In this document: one piece after another, positions 1 to 12,165 of the stretch | Layout of the letters: each line of letters opens with the position of its first letter | Numbering within the stretch: position 1 is the stretch's first letter | From: Terebella lapidaria | Lineage: Eukaryota > Annelida > Polychaeta > Terebellida > Terebellidae | Direction of reading: 5' to 3' | Length of the DNA stretch: 64,000 bases | Assembly (NCBI GenBank): GCA_949152475.1 | Contig: OX424563.1 | Coordinates: 38,450,120-38,514,119, forward strand | Position numbers and translations under genes: made by a program | Notes under the pieces: model-generated | What the model saw: only the letters and a program-made list of their open reading frames with translations | Told to the model about the DNA's origin: nothing | The model's database searches: none

Positions 1-1945
1 GACATGTGACGCTCCACCGTACGATGGACATGCGACGCTCCACCGTACGATGGACATGTGACGCTCCACCGAAGGATGGACATGCGAGGCTCCACTGTAA
101 GATGGACATGTTACGCTCCACCGTACGATGGACATGCGACGCTCCATCGTACGATGGACATGGGATGCTCCACCGTATGATGGACATGTGACACTCCACC
201 GTAGGATGGACATGTGACGCTCCACCGTACGATGGACATGTGACGCTCCACCGTACGATGTACATGGGATGCTCCATCGTACGATGGACAGGTGATGCTC
301 CACCATACGATGGACATGCTATGCTCCACCGTACGATGGACATTTGACGCTCCACCGTACGATGGACATGAGACGCTCCACCGTACGATCGACATGCGAT
401 GCTTCACAGTACGATTGACATGTGATGCTCCACTGTACGATGGACATCTAACGCTCCACCATACGATGAACATGAGATGCTCCACCGTACGATGGACATG
501 TGATGCTCCACCGAATGATGGACATGCGAGGTTCCACCGTAAGATGGACATGTGACGCTCCACCGTACGATGGACATGCGACGCTCCACCGTACGATGGA
601 CATGTGACGCTCCACCGAAGGATGGACATGTGATGCTCCACCGAAGGATGGACATGCGAGGCTCCACTGTAAGATGGACATGTTATGCTCCACCGTACGA
701 TGGACATGCGACGCTCCATCGTACGATGGACATGTGATGTTCCACCGTACGATGGACATCTGACGCTCCACCGTAGGATGGACATGTGACGCTCCACCGT
801 ACGATGGACATGTGACGCTCCACCGTACGATGGACATGGGATGCTCCATCGTACGATGGACATGTGATGCTCCACCATACGATGGACATGCTATGCTCTA
901 CCATACGATGGACATGTGACGCTCCACCGTACGATGGACATGAGACGCTCCACCGTACGATCGACATGCGATGTTTCACAGTACGATTGACATGTGATGC
1001 TCCACTGTACGATGGACATCTAACGCTCCACCATACGATGGACATGAGATGCTCCACCGTACGATCGACATGCGATGCTCCACCGTACGATGGACATGTG
1101 ATGCTCCACCGTACGATGGACATCTGACGCTCCACCGTACGATGGACATGCTATGCTCCACCGTACGATCGACATGCGATGCTCCACCGTACGATGGACA
1201 TATGATGCTCCACCGTACGATGGACATGTGATGCTCCACTGTACGATGGACATCTGATGCTCCACCGTACGATGGACATGCTATGCTCCACCGCACGGTG
1301 GACATGTGAGGCTCCACCGTACGATGGACATGGGACGCTCCACCGAATGATGGACATGCGAGGCTCCACCATAAGATGGACATGTGACGCTCCACCGTAC
1401 GATGGACATGCGACGCTCCACCGTACGATGGACATGTGACGCTCCACCGAAGGATGGACATGCGAGGCTCCACTGTAAGATGGACATGTTACGCTCCACC
1501 GTACGATGGACATGCGACGCTCCATCGTACGATGGACATGGGATGCTCCACCGTATGATGGACATGTGACACTCCACCGTAGGATGGACATGTGACGCTC
1601 CACCGTACGATGGACATGTGACGCTCCACCGTACGATGTACATGGGATGCTCCATCGTACGATGGACAGGTGATGCTCCACCATACGATGGACATGCTAT
1701 GCTCCACCGTACGATGGACATTTGACGCTCCACCGTACGATGGACATGAGACGCTCCACCGTACGATCGACATGCGATGCTTCACAGTACGATTGACATG
1801 TGATGCTCCACTGTACGATGGACATCTAACGCTCCACCATACGATGAACATGAGATGCTCCACCGTACGATGGACATGTGATGCTCCACCGAATGATGGA
1901 CATGCGAGGTTCCACCGTAAGATGGACATGTGACGCTCCACCGTA
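1..1945. repeat. Module A: 1,378-bp higher-order unit, first array
   Basis: The variant order of bases 1-567 is repeated at 1379-1945, giving a period of 1,378 bp, exactly 53 monomers. The window therefore opens with one full unit and about 0.4 of the next before the pattern switches to module B. Landmarks inside the unit are a CGTACGATGTACATGGG monomer near 260, a GGACAGGTGATG monomer near 287, a TTCACAGTACGATTGACATG monomer near 403, two successive CCGAAGGATGG monomers near 612-650, and a CCGCACGGTGG monomer near 1291. The unit recurs complete at about 9187, 10565, 17320, 23754, 28290, 37528 and 44309. Confidence 0.9.
143..158. other. 16-bp perfect palindrome in a variant monomer (representative)
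   Basis: TCCATCGTACGATGGA is its own reverse complement. It arises in the common monomer variant with CCATCG instead of CCACCG and recurs many times in every module. The consensus monomer has the same dyad with one mismatch, centred on CGTACG. Dyads of this kind could extrude as small cruciforms or bind a homodimeric protein, but neither follows from sequence alone. Confidence 0.85.
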
Positions 1946-3047
1946 CGATAGACATGCGATGCTCCACCGTACGATGGACATGTGATGCTCCACTGTACAA
2001 TGGACATGTGACGCTCCACCGTATGATGGACATGCAAGGCTCCACTGTACAATGGACATGTGACACTCCACCGTACGATGGACATGCGACGCTCTACCGT
2101 AGGATGGACTAGCGAAGCTCCACCGTAAGATGGACATGTGACGCTCCACATGGGATGCTCCACCGAATGATGGACATGCGAGGCTCCACCATAAGATGGA
2201 CATGTGACGCTCCACCGTACGATGGACATGCGACGCTCCACCGTACGATGGACATGTGACGCTCCACCGAAGGATGGACATGCGAGGCTCCACTGTAAGA
2301 TGGACATGTTACGCTCCACCTTACGATGGACATGCGACGCTCCATCGTACGATGGACATGGGATGCTCCACCGTATGATGGACATGTGACACTCCACTGT
2401 ACGATGGATATGCGATGCTCCACCGTACGATGGACATGTGATGTTCCACCGTACGATGGACATCTGACGCTCCACCGTAGGATGGACATGTGACGCTCCA
2501 CCGTACGATGGACATGTGACGCTCCACCGTACGATGGACATGGGATGCTCCATCGTACGATGGACAGGTGATGCTCCACCATACGATGGACATGCTATGC
2601 TCCACCGTACGATGGACATTTGACGCTCCACCGTACGATGGACATGAGACGCTCCACCGTACGATCGACATGCGATGCTTCACAGTACGATTGACATGTG
2701 ATGCTCCACTGTACGATGGACATCTAACGCTCCACCATACGATGGACATGAGATGCTCCACCGTACGATGGACATGTGACGCTCCACCGAATGATGGACA
2801 TGCGAGGTTCCACCGTAAGATGGACATGTGACGCTCCACCGTACGATAGACATGCGATGCTCCACCGTACGATGGACATGTGATGCTCCACTGTACAATG
2901 GACATGTGACGCTCCACCGTATGATGGACATGCAAGGCTCCACTGTACAATGGACATGTGACACTCCACCGTACGATGGACATGCGACGCTCTACCGTAG
3001 GATGGACTAGCGAAGCTCCACCGTAAGATGGACATGTGACGCTCCAC
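1572..3047. repeat. Module B: 898-bp period with a truncated monomer
   Basis: Bases 1572-2149 are repeated at 2470-3047, a spacing of 898 bp. This equals 34 monomers plus 14 bp, because the unit contains one 14-bp monomer at 2144-2157. Between the two copies lies a stretch resembling the start of module A (2158-2469). The module also carries the CGATAGACATGCG monomer and the paired GTACAATGG monomers near 1996 and 2050. It follows module A in five further places, beginning near 18891, 25325, 29861, 45880 and 53550 (the last truncated on its left). Confidence 0.85.
2144..2157. repeat. 14-bp truncated monomer
   Basis: The monomer reads CTCCACATGGGATG, the consensus with 12 internal bases missing, which shifts the 26-bp phase of everything downstream by 14 bp. 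The same truncated monomer sits in every copy of module B: 19463-19476, 25897-25910, 30433-30446, 46452-46465 and 53973-53986. It is the cause of the non-integral 898-bp period and arose before the amplification of the module. Confidence 0.9.
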
Positions 3048-4540
3048 CGTACGATGGACATCTGACGCTCCACCGTACGATGGACATGCTATGCTCCAGC
3101 GTACGATAGACATGTGACGCTCCACCGTACGATGGACATGGGACGCTCCACCGTATAATGGACATGTGACGCTCCACCATACGATGGACATGAGACGCTC
3201 CACCGTATATGGACATGTGACGCTCCACCGTACGATGGACATGTGACGCTCCACTGTATGATGGACATGCAAAGCTCCACTGTACGATGGACATGTGACG
3301 CTCCACCGTACGATGGACATACGAGGCTCCACCGTAAGATGGACATGTGACTCTCCACTGTACAATGGACATGTGACGCTCCACCGTATGATGGACATGC
3401 AAGGCTCCACTGTACAATGGACATGGGACGCTCCACCGAATGATGGACATGCGAGGCTCCACCATAAGATGGACATGTGACGCTCCACCGTACGATGGAC
3501 ATGCGACGCTCCACCGTACGATGGACATGTGACGCTCCACCGAAGGATGGACATGTGATGCTCCACCGAAGGATGGACATGCGAGGCTCCACTGTAAGAT
3601 GGACATGTTATGCTCCACCGTACGATGGACATGCGACGCTCCATCGTACGATGGACATGTGATGTTCCACCGTACGATGGACATCTGACGCTCCACCGTA
3701 GGATGGACATGTGACGCTCCACCGTACGATGGACATGTGACGCTCCACCGTACGATGGACATGGGATGCTCCATCGTACGATGGACATGTGATGCTCCAC
3801 CATACGATGGACATGCTATGCTCTACCATACGATGGACATGTGACGCTCCACCGTACGATGGACATGAGACGCTCCACCGTACGATCGACATGCGATGTT
3901 TCACAGTACGATTGACATGTGATGCTCCACTGTACGATGGACATCTAACGCTCCACCATACGATGGACATGAGATGCTCCACCGTACGATCGACATGCGA
4001 TGCTCCACCATACAATGGACATGTGATGCTCCACCGTACGATGGACATGGGACGCTCCAATGTACGATGGACATGTGATGCTCCACTGTACGATGGACAT
4101 GCGATGCTCCACTGTACGATGAACATGTGATGCTCCACCGTATGATGAACATGTGACGCTCCACCGTATGATGGACATGCAAGGCTCCACCGTACGATGA
4201 ACATGGGTGCTCCATCGTACGATGGACATGCGACGCTCCACCGTACGATGGACTAGCGAAGCTCCACCGTAAGATGGACATGCGACGCTCCATCGTACGA
4301 TGGACACTTGACACTCCACCGTACGATGGACATGCGACGCTCCACCGTACGATGGACATCTGACGCTCCACCGTACGATGGACATGCGATGCTCCACCGT
4401 ACGATGGACATGTGATGCTCCACCGTACGATGGACATCTGACGCTCCACCGTGCGATGGACATGCTATGCTCCACCGCACGATGGACATGTGATGCTCCA
4501 CCGCATGATGGACATGTGATGCTCCACCGTACGATGGACA
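3048..4540. repeat. Module C: long non-repeated variant block
   Basis: This stretch has no internal long period and is recognised by rare monomers: CCAGCGTACGATAGACATG near 3097, CCGTATAATGG near 3150, a 25-bp monomer with CCGTATATGGAC near 3204, CTCCAATGTACG near 4056, a 25-bp monomer with GAACATGGGTGCTCC near 4199, GGACTAGCGAAGCTCC near 4252 and GGACACTTGACACTCC near 4304. From about 3555 it also contains a stretch identical to module A's insertion target region (empty site at 3620/3621). Copies of all or part of C occur near 20367, 26801, 31337, 47356 and 54877, and of its right end near 12166, 39129 and 63281. Confidence 0.8.
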
Positions 4541-5424
4541 TGGGACGCTCCACCGAATGATGGACATGCGAGGCTCCACCGTAAGATGGACATGTGACAC
4601 TCCACTGTACGATGGACATGCGACGCTCCACCGTACGATGGACATGTGACGCTCCACCATACGATGGACATCTGACGCCCCACCGTACGATGGACATGCT
4701 ATGCTCCACCGTACGATGGACATGTGACGCTCCACCGTACGATGGACATGGGACGCTGCACCGTACGATATACATGCGACGCTCCATCGTACGATGGACA
4801 TGGGATGCTCCACCGTATGATGGACATGCAAGGCTCCACTGTACAATGGACATGTGACGCTCCACTGTATGATGGACATGGGACGCTCAACCGAATGATG
4901 GACATGCGAGGTTCCACCATAAGATGGACATGTGACGCTCCACCGTACGATGGATATGCGACGCTCCACCGTACGATGGACATGGGACGCTCCACCGAAT
5001 GATGGACATGCGAGGCTCCACCGTAAGATGGACATGTGACACTCCACTGTACGATGGACATGCGACGCTCCACCGTACGATGGACATGTGACGCTCCACC
5101 ATACGATGGACATCTGACGCCCCACCGTACGATGGACATGCTATGCTCCACCGTACGATGGACATGTGACGCTCCACCGTACGATGGACATGGGACGCTG
5201 CACCGTACGATATACATGCGACGCTCCATCGTACGATGGACATGGGATGCTCCACCGTATGATGGACATGCAAGGCTCCACTGTACAATGGACATGTGAC
5301 GCTCCACTGTATGATGGACATGGGACGCTCAACCGAATGATGGACATGCGAGGTTCCACCATAAGATGGACATGTGACGCTCCACCGTACGATGGATATG
5401 CGACGCTCCACCGTACGATGGACA
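4541..5424. repeat. Module D: tandem duplication of a 442-bp (17-monomer) unit
   Basis: Bases 4541-4982 are repeated immediately as 4983-5424. Both halves carry the same rare monomers: CTGACGCCCCACCG, GACGCTGCACCGTACGATATACATG and GACGCTCAACCGAATGATGG. The unit is single-copy in the equivalent positions near 13064, 21860, 40053 and 48849, and duplicated again at 32830-33713. The duplication is thus an internal copy-number change that was itself copied by the larger duplication. Confidence 0.9.
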
Positions 5425-8377
5425 TGTGACGCTCCACTGAAGGATGGACATGCGAGGCTTCACTGTAAGATGGACATGTTACGCTCCACCATACGATGGA
5501 CATGGGATGCTCCACCGTATGATGGACATGTGACACTCCACTGTACGATGGATATGCGATGCACCACCGTACGATGGACATGTGATGTTCCACCATTCGA
5601 TGGACATCTGACGCTCCACCGTAGGATGGACACGTGACGCTACACCGTACGATGGACATGTGACGCTCCACCGTACGATGGACATGGGATGCTCCATCGT
5701 ACGATGGACATGTGATGCTCCACCATACGATGGACATGCTATGCTCCACCGTACGATGGACATGTGACGCTCCACCGTACGATGGACATGAGACGCTTCA
5801 CCGTACGATCGACATGCGATGCTTCACAGTACGATTGACATGTGATGCTCCACTGTACGATGGACATCTAACGCTCCACCATACGATGGACATGAGATGC
5901 TCCACCGTACGATGGACATGTGACGCTCCACCGAATGATGGACATGCGAGGTTCCACCATAAGATGGACATGTGACGCTCCACCGTACGATAGACATGCG
6001 ATGCTCCACCGTACGATGGACATGTGACGCTCCACTGTACAATGGACATGTGACGCTCCACCGTATGATGGACATGCAAGGCTCCACTGTACAATGGACA
6101 TGTGACACTCCACCGTACGATGGACATGCGACGCTCTACCGTAGGATGGACTAGCGAAGCTCCACCGTAAGATGGACATGTGACGCCCCACAGTACGATG
6201 GACATCTGACGCTCCACCGTACGATGGACATGTGATGCTCCACTGTACGATGGACATGTGACGCTCCACTGTACGATGGACATGCGATGCTCCACTGTAC
6301 GATGGACATGTGACGCTCCACTGTATGATGGACATGCGAGGCTCCACTGTACGATGGGCATGTGACGCCCCACCGTACGATGGACATGGGATGCTCCATC
6401 GTACGATGGACATGTGACGCTCCACCGTACGATCGACATGCGATGCTCCACCGTACGATGGACATGTGATGCTCCACCGTACAATGGACATCTGACGCTC
6501 CACCGTACGATGGACATGCTATGCTCCACCGTACGATGGACATGCTATGCTCCACCGTACGATGGACATGTGACGCTCCACCGTACGAAGGACATGGGAT
6601 GCTCCATCGTACGATGGACATGTGACGCTCCACCGTACGATCGACATGCGATGCTCCACCGTACGATGGACATGTGATGCTCCACCGTACGATGGACATC
6701 TGACGCTCCACCGTACGATGGACATGCTATGCTCCACCGTACGATGGACATGGGACGCTCCACCGTATAATGGACATGTGACGCTCTATCGTACGATGGA
6801 CATGTGACGCTATACTGAATGATGGACATGCGAGGCTCCACCGTAAGATGGACATGTGACGCTCCACCGTATGATGGACATGCGACGCTCAGTCATACGA
6901 TGGACATGGGATGCTCCACCGTATGATGGACATGTGACGCTCCACCGTACGATGGACATGTGACGCTCCACTGTATGATGGACATGTGACGCTCCACCAT
7001 ACGATGGACATGTGACGCTCCACTGTATGATGGACATGCAAAGCTCCACTGTACGATGGACATGTGACGCTCCACCGTACGATGGACATACGAGGCTCCA
7101 CCGTAAGATGGACATGTGACGCTCCACTGTACAATGGACATGTGACGCTCCACCGTATGATGGACATGCAAGGCTCCACTGTACAATGGACATGGGACGC
7201 TCCACCGAATGTTGGACATGCGAGGCTCCACCATAAGATGGACATGTGACGCTCCACCGTACGATGGACATGCGAAGCTCCACCGAAGGATGGACATGCG
7301 AGGCTCCACTGTAAGATGGACATGTTATGCTCCACCGTACGATCGACATGCGATGCTCCACCGTACGATGGACATGTGATGCTCCATCGTACGATGGACA
7401 TCTGACGCTCCACCGTACGATGGACATGCTATGCTCCACCGTACGATGGACATGTGACGCTCCACCGTACGATGGACATGTGACGCTCCACCATACGATG
7501 GACATGAGATGCTCCACCGTACGATGGACATGTGACGCTCCACCGAATGATGGACATGCGAGGTTCCACCGTAAGATGGACATGTGACGCTCCACCGTAC
7601 GATAGACATGCGATGCTCCACCGTACGATGGACATGTGATGCTCCACTGTACAATGGACATGTGACGCTCCACCGTATGATGGACATGCAAGGCTCCACT
7701 GTACAATGGACATGTGACACTCCACCGTACGATGGACATCTGACGCTCCACCGTGCGATGGACATGCTATGCTCCACCGCACGATGGACATGTGATGCTC
7801 CACCGCACGATGGACATGTGATGCTCCACCGTACGATGGACATGGGACGCTCCACCGTACGATGGACATGTGATGCTCCACTGTACAATGGACATGTGAC
7901 ACTCCACCGTACGATGGACATGCGATGCTCTACTGTAGGATGGACTAGCGAAGCTCCACCTTACGATGGACATGTGACGCTCCACCGTACGATGGACATC
8001 TGACCCTCCACCGTACGATGGACATGCTATGCTCCAGCGTACGATAGACATGTGACGCTCCACCGTACGATGGACATACGAGGCTCCACCGTAAGATGGA
8101 CATGTGACTCTCCACTGTACAATGGACATGTGACGCTCCACCGTATGATGGACATGCAAGGCTCCACTGTACAATGGACATGGGACGCTCCACCGAATGA
8201 TGGACATGCGAGGCTCCACCATAAGATGGACATGTGACGCTCCACCGTACGATGGACATGCGACGCTCCACCGTACGATGGACATGTGACGCTCCACCGA
8301 AGGATGGACATGTGATGCTCCACCGAAGGATGGACATGCGAGGCTCCACTGTAAGATGGACATGTTATGCTCCACCG
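5425..8377. repeat. Modules E-F-G up to the first insertion
   Basis: A variant-ordered block with no period longer than 26 bp. Diagnostic monomers are GATGCACCACCG (near 5559), CCACCATTCGATGG (near 5590), GGACACGTGACGCTACACC (near 5630), the GTACGATGGGCATG monomer (near 6351), CGTACGAAGGACATG (near 6583), GCTATACTGAATG (near 6809), GACGCTCAGTCATACG (near 6886), CCGAATGTTGG (near 7205) and the GTGCGATGG/CCGCACGATGG cluster (7750-7810). It ends at CTCCACCG immediately before the 175-bp insertion. This copy is 52 bp (two monomers) shorter than all others near 7890. Related blocks end at 16510, 36718, 43499, 52295 and 63105. Confidence 0.85.
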
Positions 8378-8552
8378 GGCAAACGGAACGGAGTTTTGGG
8401 GATTTCTTAGGGGGAATAAAGCTGAAAACGCCCCACAACCACAGTTTAAGCCAAGAGTGCGGTCTTATGGGGATTTTTTCAGGACTTATGGGGAAAGTTA
8501 AGATAGGAAATTTAACATTGGGTCCGCCCGTAACGCCCATCCGTTCACCCGT
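8378..8552. mobile_element. 175-bp non-satellite insertion, copy 1 (possible MITE-like element)
   Basis: Unique sequence breaks the satellite after CTCCACCG and the satellite resumes with CCGTACGATGG, so the trinucleotide CCG is present on both sides. Uninterrupted versions of the same site exist in the window (695/696 and 3620/3621), which defines a 175-bp insert with a candidate 3-bp target duplication. The ends form an imperfect inverted repeat: the left end begins GGCAAACGGA, and the reverse complement of the right end reads ACGGGTGAACGGA (8 of 10 aligned bases match, offset by three). Inside, CTTATGGGGA occurs twice (8464-8473, 8485-8494). There is no coding capacity. A short non-autonomous DNA transposon is the leading reading; a fragment of a larger element or captured genomic DNA cannot be excluded. 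Confidence 0.65.
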
Positions 8553-9105
8553 CCGTACGATGGACATGCGACGCTCCATCGTACGATGGACATGTGATGT
8601 TCCACCGTACGATGGACATCTGACGCTCCACCGTAGGATGGACATGTGACGCTCCACCGTACGATGGACATGTGACGCTCCACCGTACGATGGACATGGG
8701 ATGCTCCATCGTACGATGGACATGTGATGCTCCACCATACGATGGACATGCTATGCTCTACCATACGATGGACATGTGACGCTCCACCGTACGATGGACA
8801 TGAGACGCTCCACCGTACGATCGACATGCGATGTTTCACAGTACGATTGACATGTGATGCTCCACTGTACGATGGACATGGGACGCTCCACCGAATGATG
8901 GACATGCGAGGCTCCACCATAAGATGGACATGTGACGCTCCACCGTACGATGGACATGCGACGCTCCACCGTACGATGGACATGAGACGCTCCACCGTAC
9001 GATCGACATGCGATGTTTCACAGTACGATTGACATGTGATGCTCCACTGTACGATGGACATGGGACGCTCCACCGAATGATGGACATGCGAGGCTCCACC
9101 ATAAG
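8553..9105. repeat. Module H: post-insertion mosaic
   Basis: The first 327 bp correspond to module A bases 693-1019, which directly continue the uninterrupted insertion site. From about 8880 the order changes: a 182-bp (7-monomer) stretch is repeated, so that GAGACGCTCC followed by the TTTCACAGTACGATTG monomer appears at about 8799 and again at 8981. A 78-bp (3-monomer) step then repeats CATGGGACGCTCCACCGAAT at 9059 and 9137. The block joins module A at about 9105. Equivalent blocks lie at 16686-17238, 36894-37446 and 43675-44227; insertions 5 and 6 lack it. Confidence 0.75.
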
Positions 9106-12100
9106 ATGGACATGTGAGGCTCCACCGTACGATGGACATGGGACGCTCCACCGAATGATGGACATGCGAGGCTCCACCATAAGATGGACATGTGACGCTC
9201 CACCGTACGATGGACATGCGACGCTCCACCGTACGATGGACATGTGACGCTCCACCGAAGGATGGACATGCGAGGCTCCACTGTAAGATGGACATGTTAC
9301 GCTCCACCGTACGATGGACATGCAACGCTCCATCGTACGATGGACATGGGATGCTCCACCGTATGATGGACATGTGACACTCCACCGTAGGATGGACATG
9401 TGACGCTCCACCGTACGATGGACATGTGACGCTCCACCGTACGATGTACATGGGATGCTCCATCGTACGATGGACAGGTGATGCTCCACCATACGATGGA
9501 CATGCTATGCTCTACCGTACGATGGACATTTGACGCTCCACCGTACGATGGACATGAGACGCTCCACCGTACGATCGACATGCGATGCTTCACAGTACGA
9601 TTGACATGTGATGCTCCACTGTACGATGGACATCTAACGCTCCACCATACGATGAACATGAGATGCTCCACCGTACGATGGACATGTGATGCTCCACCGA
9701 ATGATGGACATGCGAGGTTCCACCGTAAGATGGACATGTGACGCTCCACCGTACGATGGACATGCGACGCTCCACCGTACGATGGACATGTGACGCTCCA
9801 CCGAAGGATGGACATGTGATGCTCCACCGAAGGATGGACATGCGAGGCTCCACTGTAAGATGGACATGTTATGCTCCACCGTACGATGGACATGCGACGC
9901 TCCATCGTACGATGGACATGTGATGTTCCACCGTACGATGGACATCTGACGCTCCACCGTAGGATGGACATGTGACGCTCCACCGTACGATGGACATGTG
10001 ACGCTCCACCGTACGATGGACATGGGATGCTCCATCGTACGATGGACATGTGATGCTCCACCATACGATGGACATGCTATGCTCTACCATACGATGGACA
10101 TGTGACGCTCCACCGTACGATGGACATGAGACGCTCCACCGTACGATCGACATGCGATGTTTCACAGTACGATTGACATGTGATGCTCCACTGTACGATG
10201 GACATCTAACGCTCCACCATACGATGGACATGAGATGCTCCACCGTACGATCGACATGCGATGCTCCACCGTACGATGGACATGTGATGCTCCACCGTAC
10301 GATGGACATCTGGCGCTCCACCGTACGATGGACATGCTATGCTCCACCGTACGATCGACATGCGATGCTCCACCGTACGATGGACATATGATGCTCCACC
10401 GTACGATGGACATGTGATGCTCCACCGTACGATGGACATCTGATGCTCCACCGTACGATGGACATGCTATGCTCCACCGCACGGTGGACATGTGAGGCTC
10501 CACCGTACGATGGACATGGGACGCTCCACCGAATGATGGACATGCGAGGCTCCACCATAAGATGGACATGTGACGCTCCACCGTACGATGGACATGCGAC
10601 GCTCCACCGTACGATGGACATGTGACGCTCCACCGAAGGATGGACATGCGAGGCTCCACTGTAAGATGGACATGTTACGCTCCACCGTACGATGGACATG
10701 CAACGCTCCATCGTACGATGGACATGGGATGCTCCACCGTAAGATGGACATGTGACACTCCACCGTAGGATGGACATGTGACGCTCCACCGTACGATGGA
10801 CATGTGACGCTCCACCGTACGATGTACATGGGATGCTCCATCGTACGATGGACAGGTGATGCTCCACCATACGATGGACATGCTATGCTCCACCGTACGA
10901 TGGACATTTGACGCTCCACCGTACGATGGACATGAGACGCTCCACCGTACGATCGACATGCGATGCTTCACAGTACGATTGACATGTGATGCTCCACTGT
11001 ACGATGGACATCTAACGCTCCACCATACGATGAACATGAGATGCTCCACCGTACGATGGACATGTGATGCTCCACCGAATGATGGACATGCGAGGTTCCA
11101 CCGTAAGATGGACATGTGACGCTCCACCGTACGATGGACATGCGACGCTCCACCGTACGATGGACATGTGACGCTCCACCGAAGGATGGACATGTGATGC
11201 TCCACCGAAGGATGGACATGCGAGGCTCCACTGTAAGATGGACATGTTATGCTCCACCGTACGATGGACATGCGACGCTCCATCGTACGATGGACATGTG
11301 ATGTTCCACCGTACGATGGACATCTGACGCTCCACCGTAGGATGGACATGTGACGCTCCACCGTACGATGGACATGTGACGCTCCACCGTACGATGGACA
11401 TGGGATGCTCCATCGTACGATGGACATGTGATGCTCCACCATACGATGGACATGCTATGCTCTACCATACGATGGACATGTGACGCTCCACCGTACGATG
11501 GACATGAGACGCTCCACCGTACGATCGACATGCGATGTTTCACAGTACGATTGACATGTGATGCTCCACTGTACGATGGACATCTAACGCTCCACCATAC
11601 GATGGACATGAGATGCTCCACCGTACGATCGACATGCGATGCTCCACCGTACGATGGACATGTGATGCTCCACCGTACGATGGACATCTGGCGCTCCACC
11701 GTACGATGGACATGCTATGCTCCACCGTACGATCGACATGCGATGCTCCACCGTACGATGGACATATGATGCTCCACCGTACGATGGACATGTGATGCTC
11801 CACCGTACGATGGACATCTGATGCTCCACCGTACGATGGACATGCTATGCTCCACCGCACGGTGGACATGTGAGGCTCCACCGTACGATGGACATGGGAC
11901 GCTCCACCGAATGATGGACATGCGAGGCTCCACCATAAGATGGACATGTGACGCTCCACCGTACGATGGACATGCGACGCTCCACCGTACGATGGACATG
12001 TGACGCTCCACCGAAGGATGGACATGCGAGGCTCCACTGTAAGATGGACATGTTACGCTCCACCGTACGATGGACATGCGACGCTCCATCGTACGATGGA

Positions 12101-12165
12101 CATGGGATGCTCCACCGTATGATGGACATGTGACACTCCACCGTAGGATGGACATGTGACGCTCC
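9105..12165. repeat. Module A array, two full 1,378-bp units plus a partial
   Basis: Identical variant order recurs at 9192, 10570 and 11948, giving two complete 53-monomer units and about 220 bp of a third before a jump to the end of module C. Only single-base differences separate the units (for example GTAAGATGG at 10738-10746 where the neighbour has GTATGATGG). The counterpart array after insertion 3 has one unit fewer, so this is a simple copy-number difference. Confidence 0.88.

Noticed and set aside
4252..4267. GGACTAGCGAAGCTCC monomers as a possible recombination or att site
   Set aside because: It is a clustered substitution variant of the ordinary monomer, found in several modules away from breakpoints. 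Nothing links it to integration.
8378..8552. Solo LTR or SINE
   Set aside because: There are no TG...CA ends, no 5-bp target duplication, no poly-A tail and no A/B box promoter that I can recognise.
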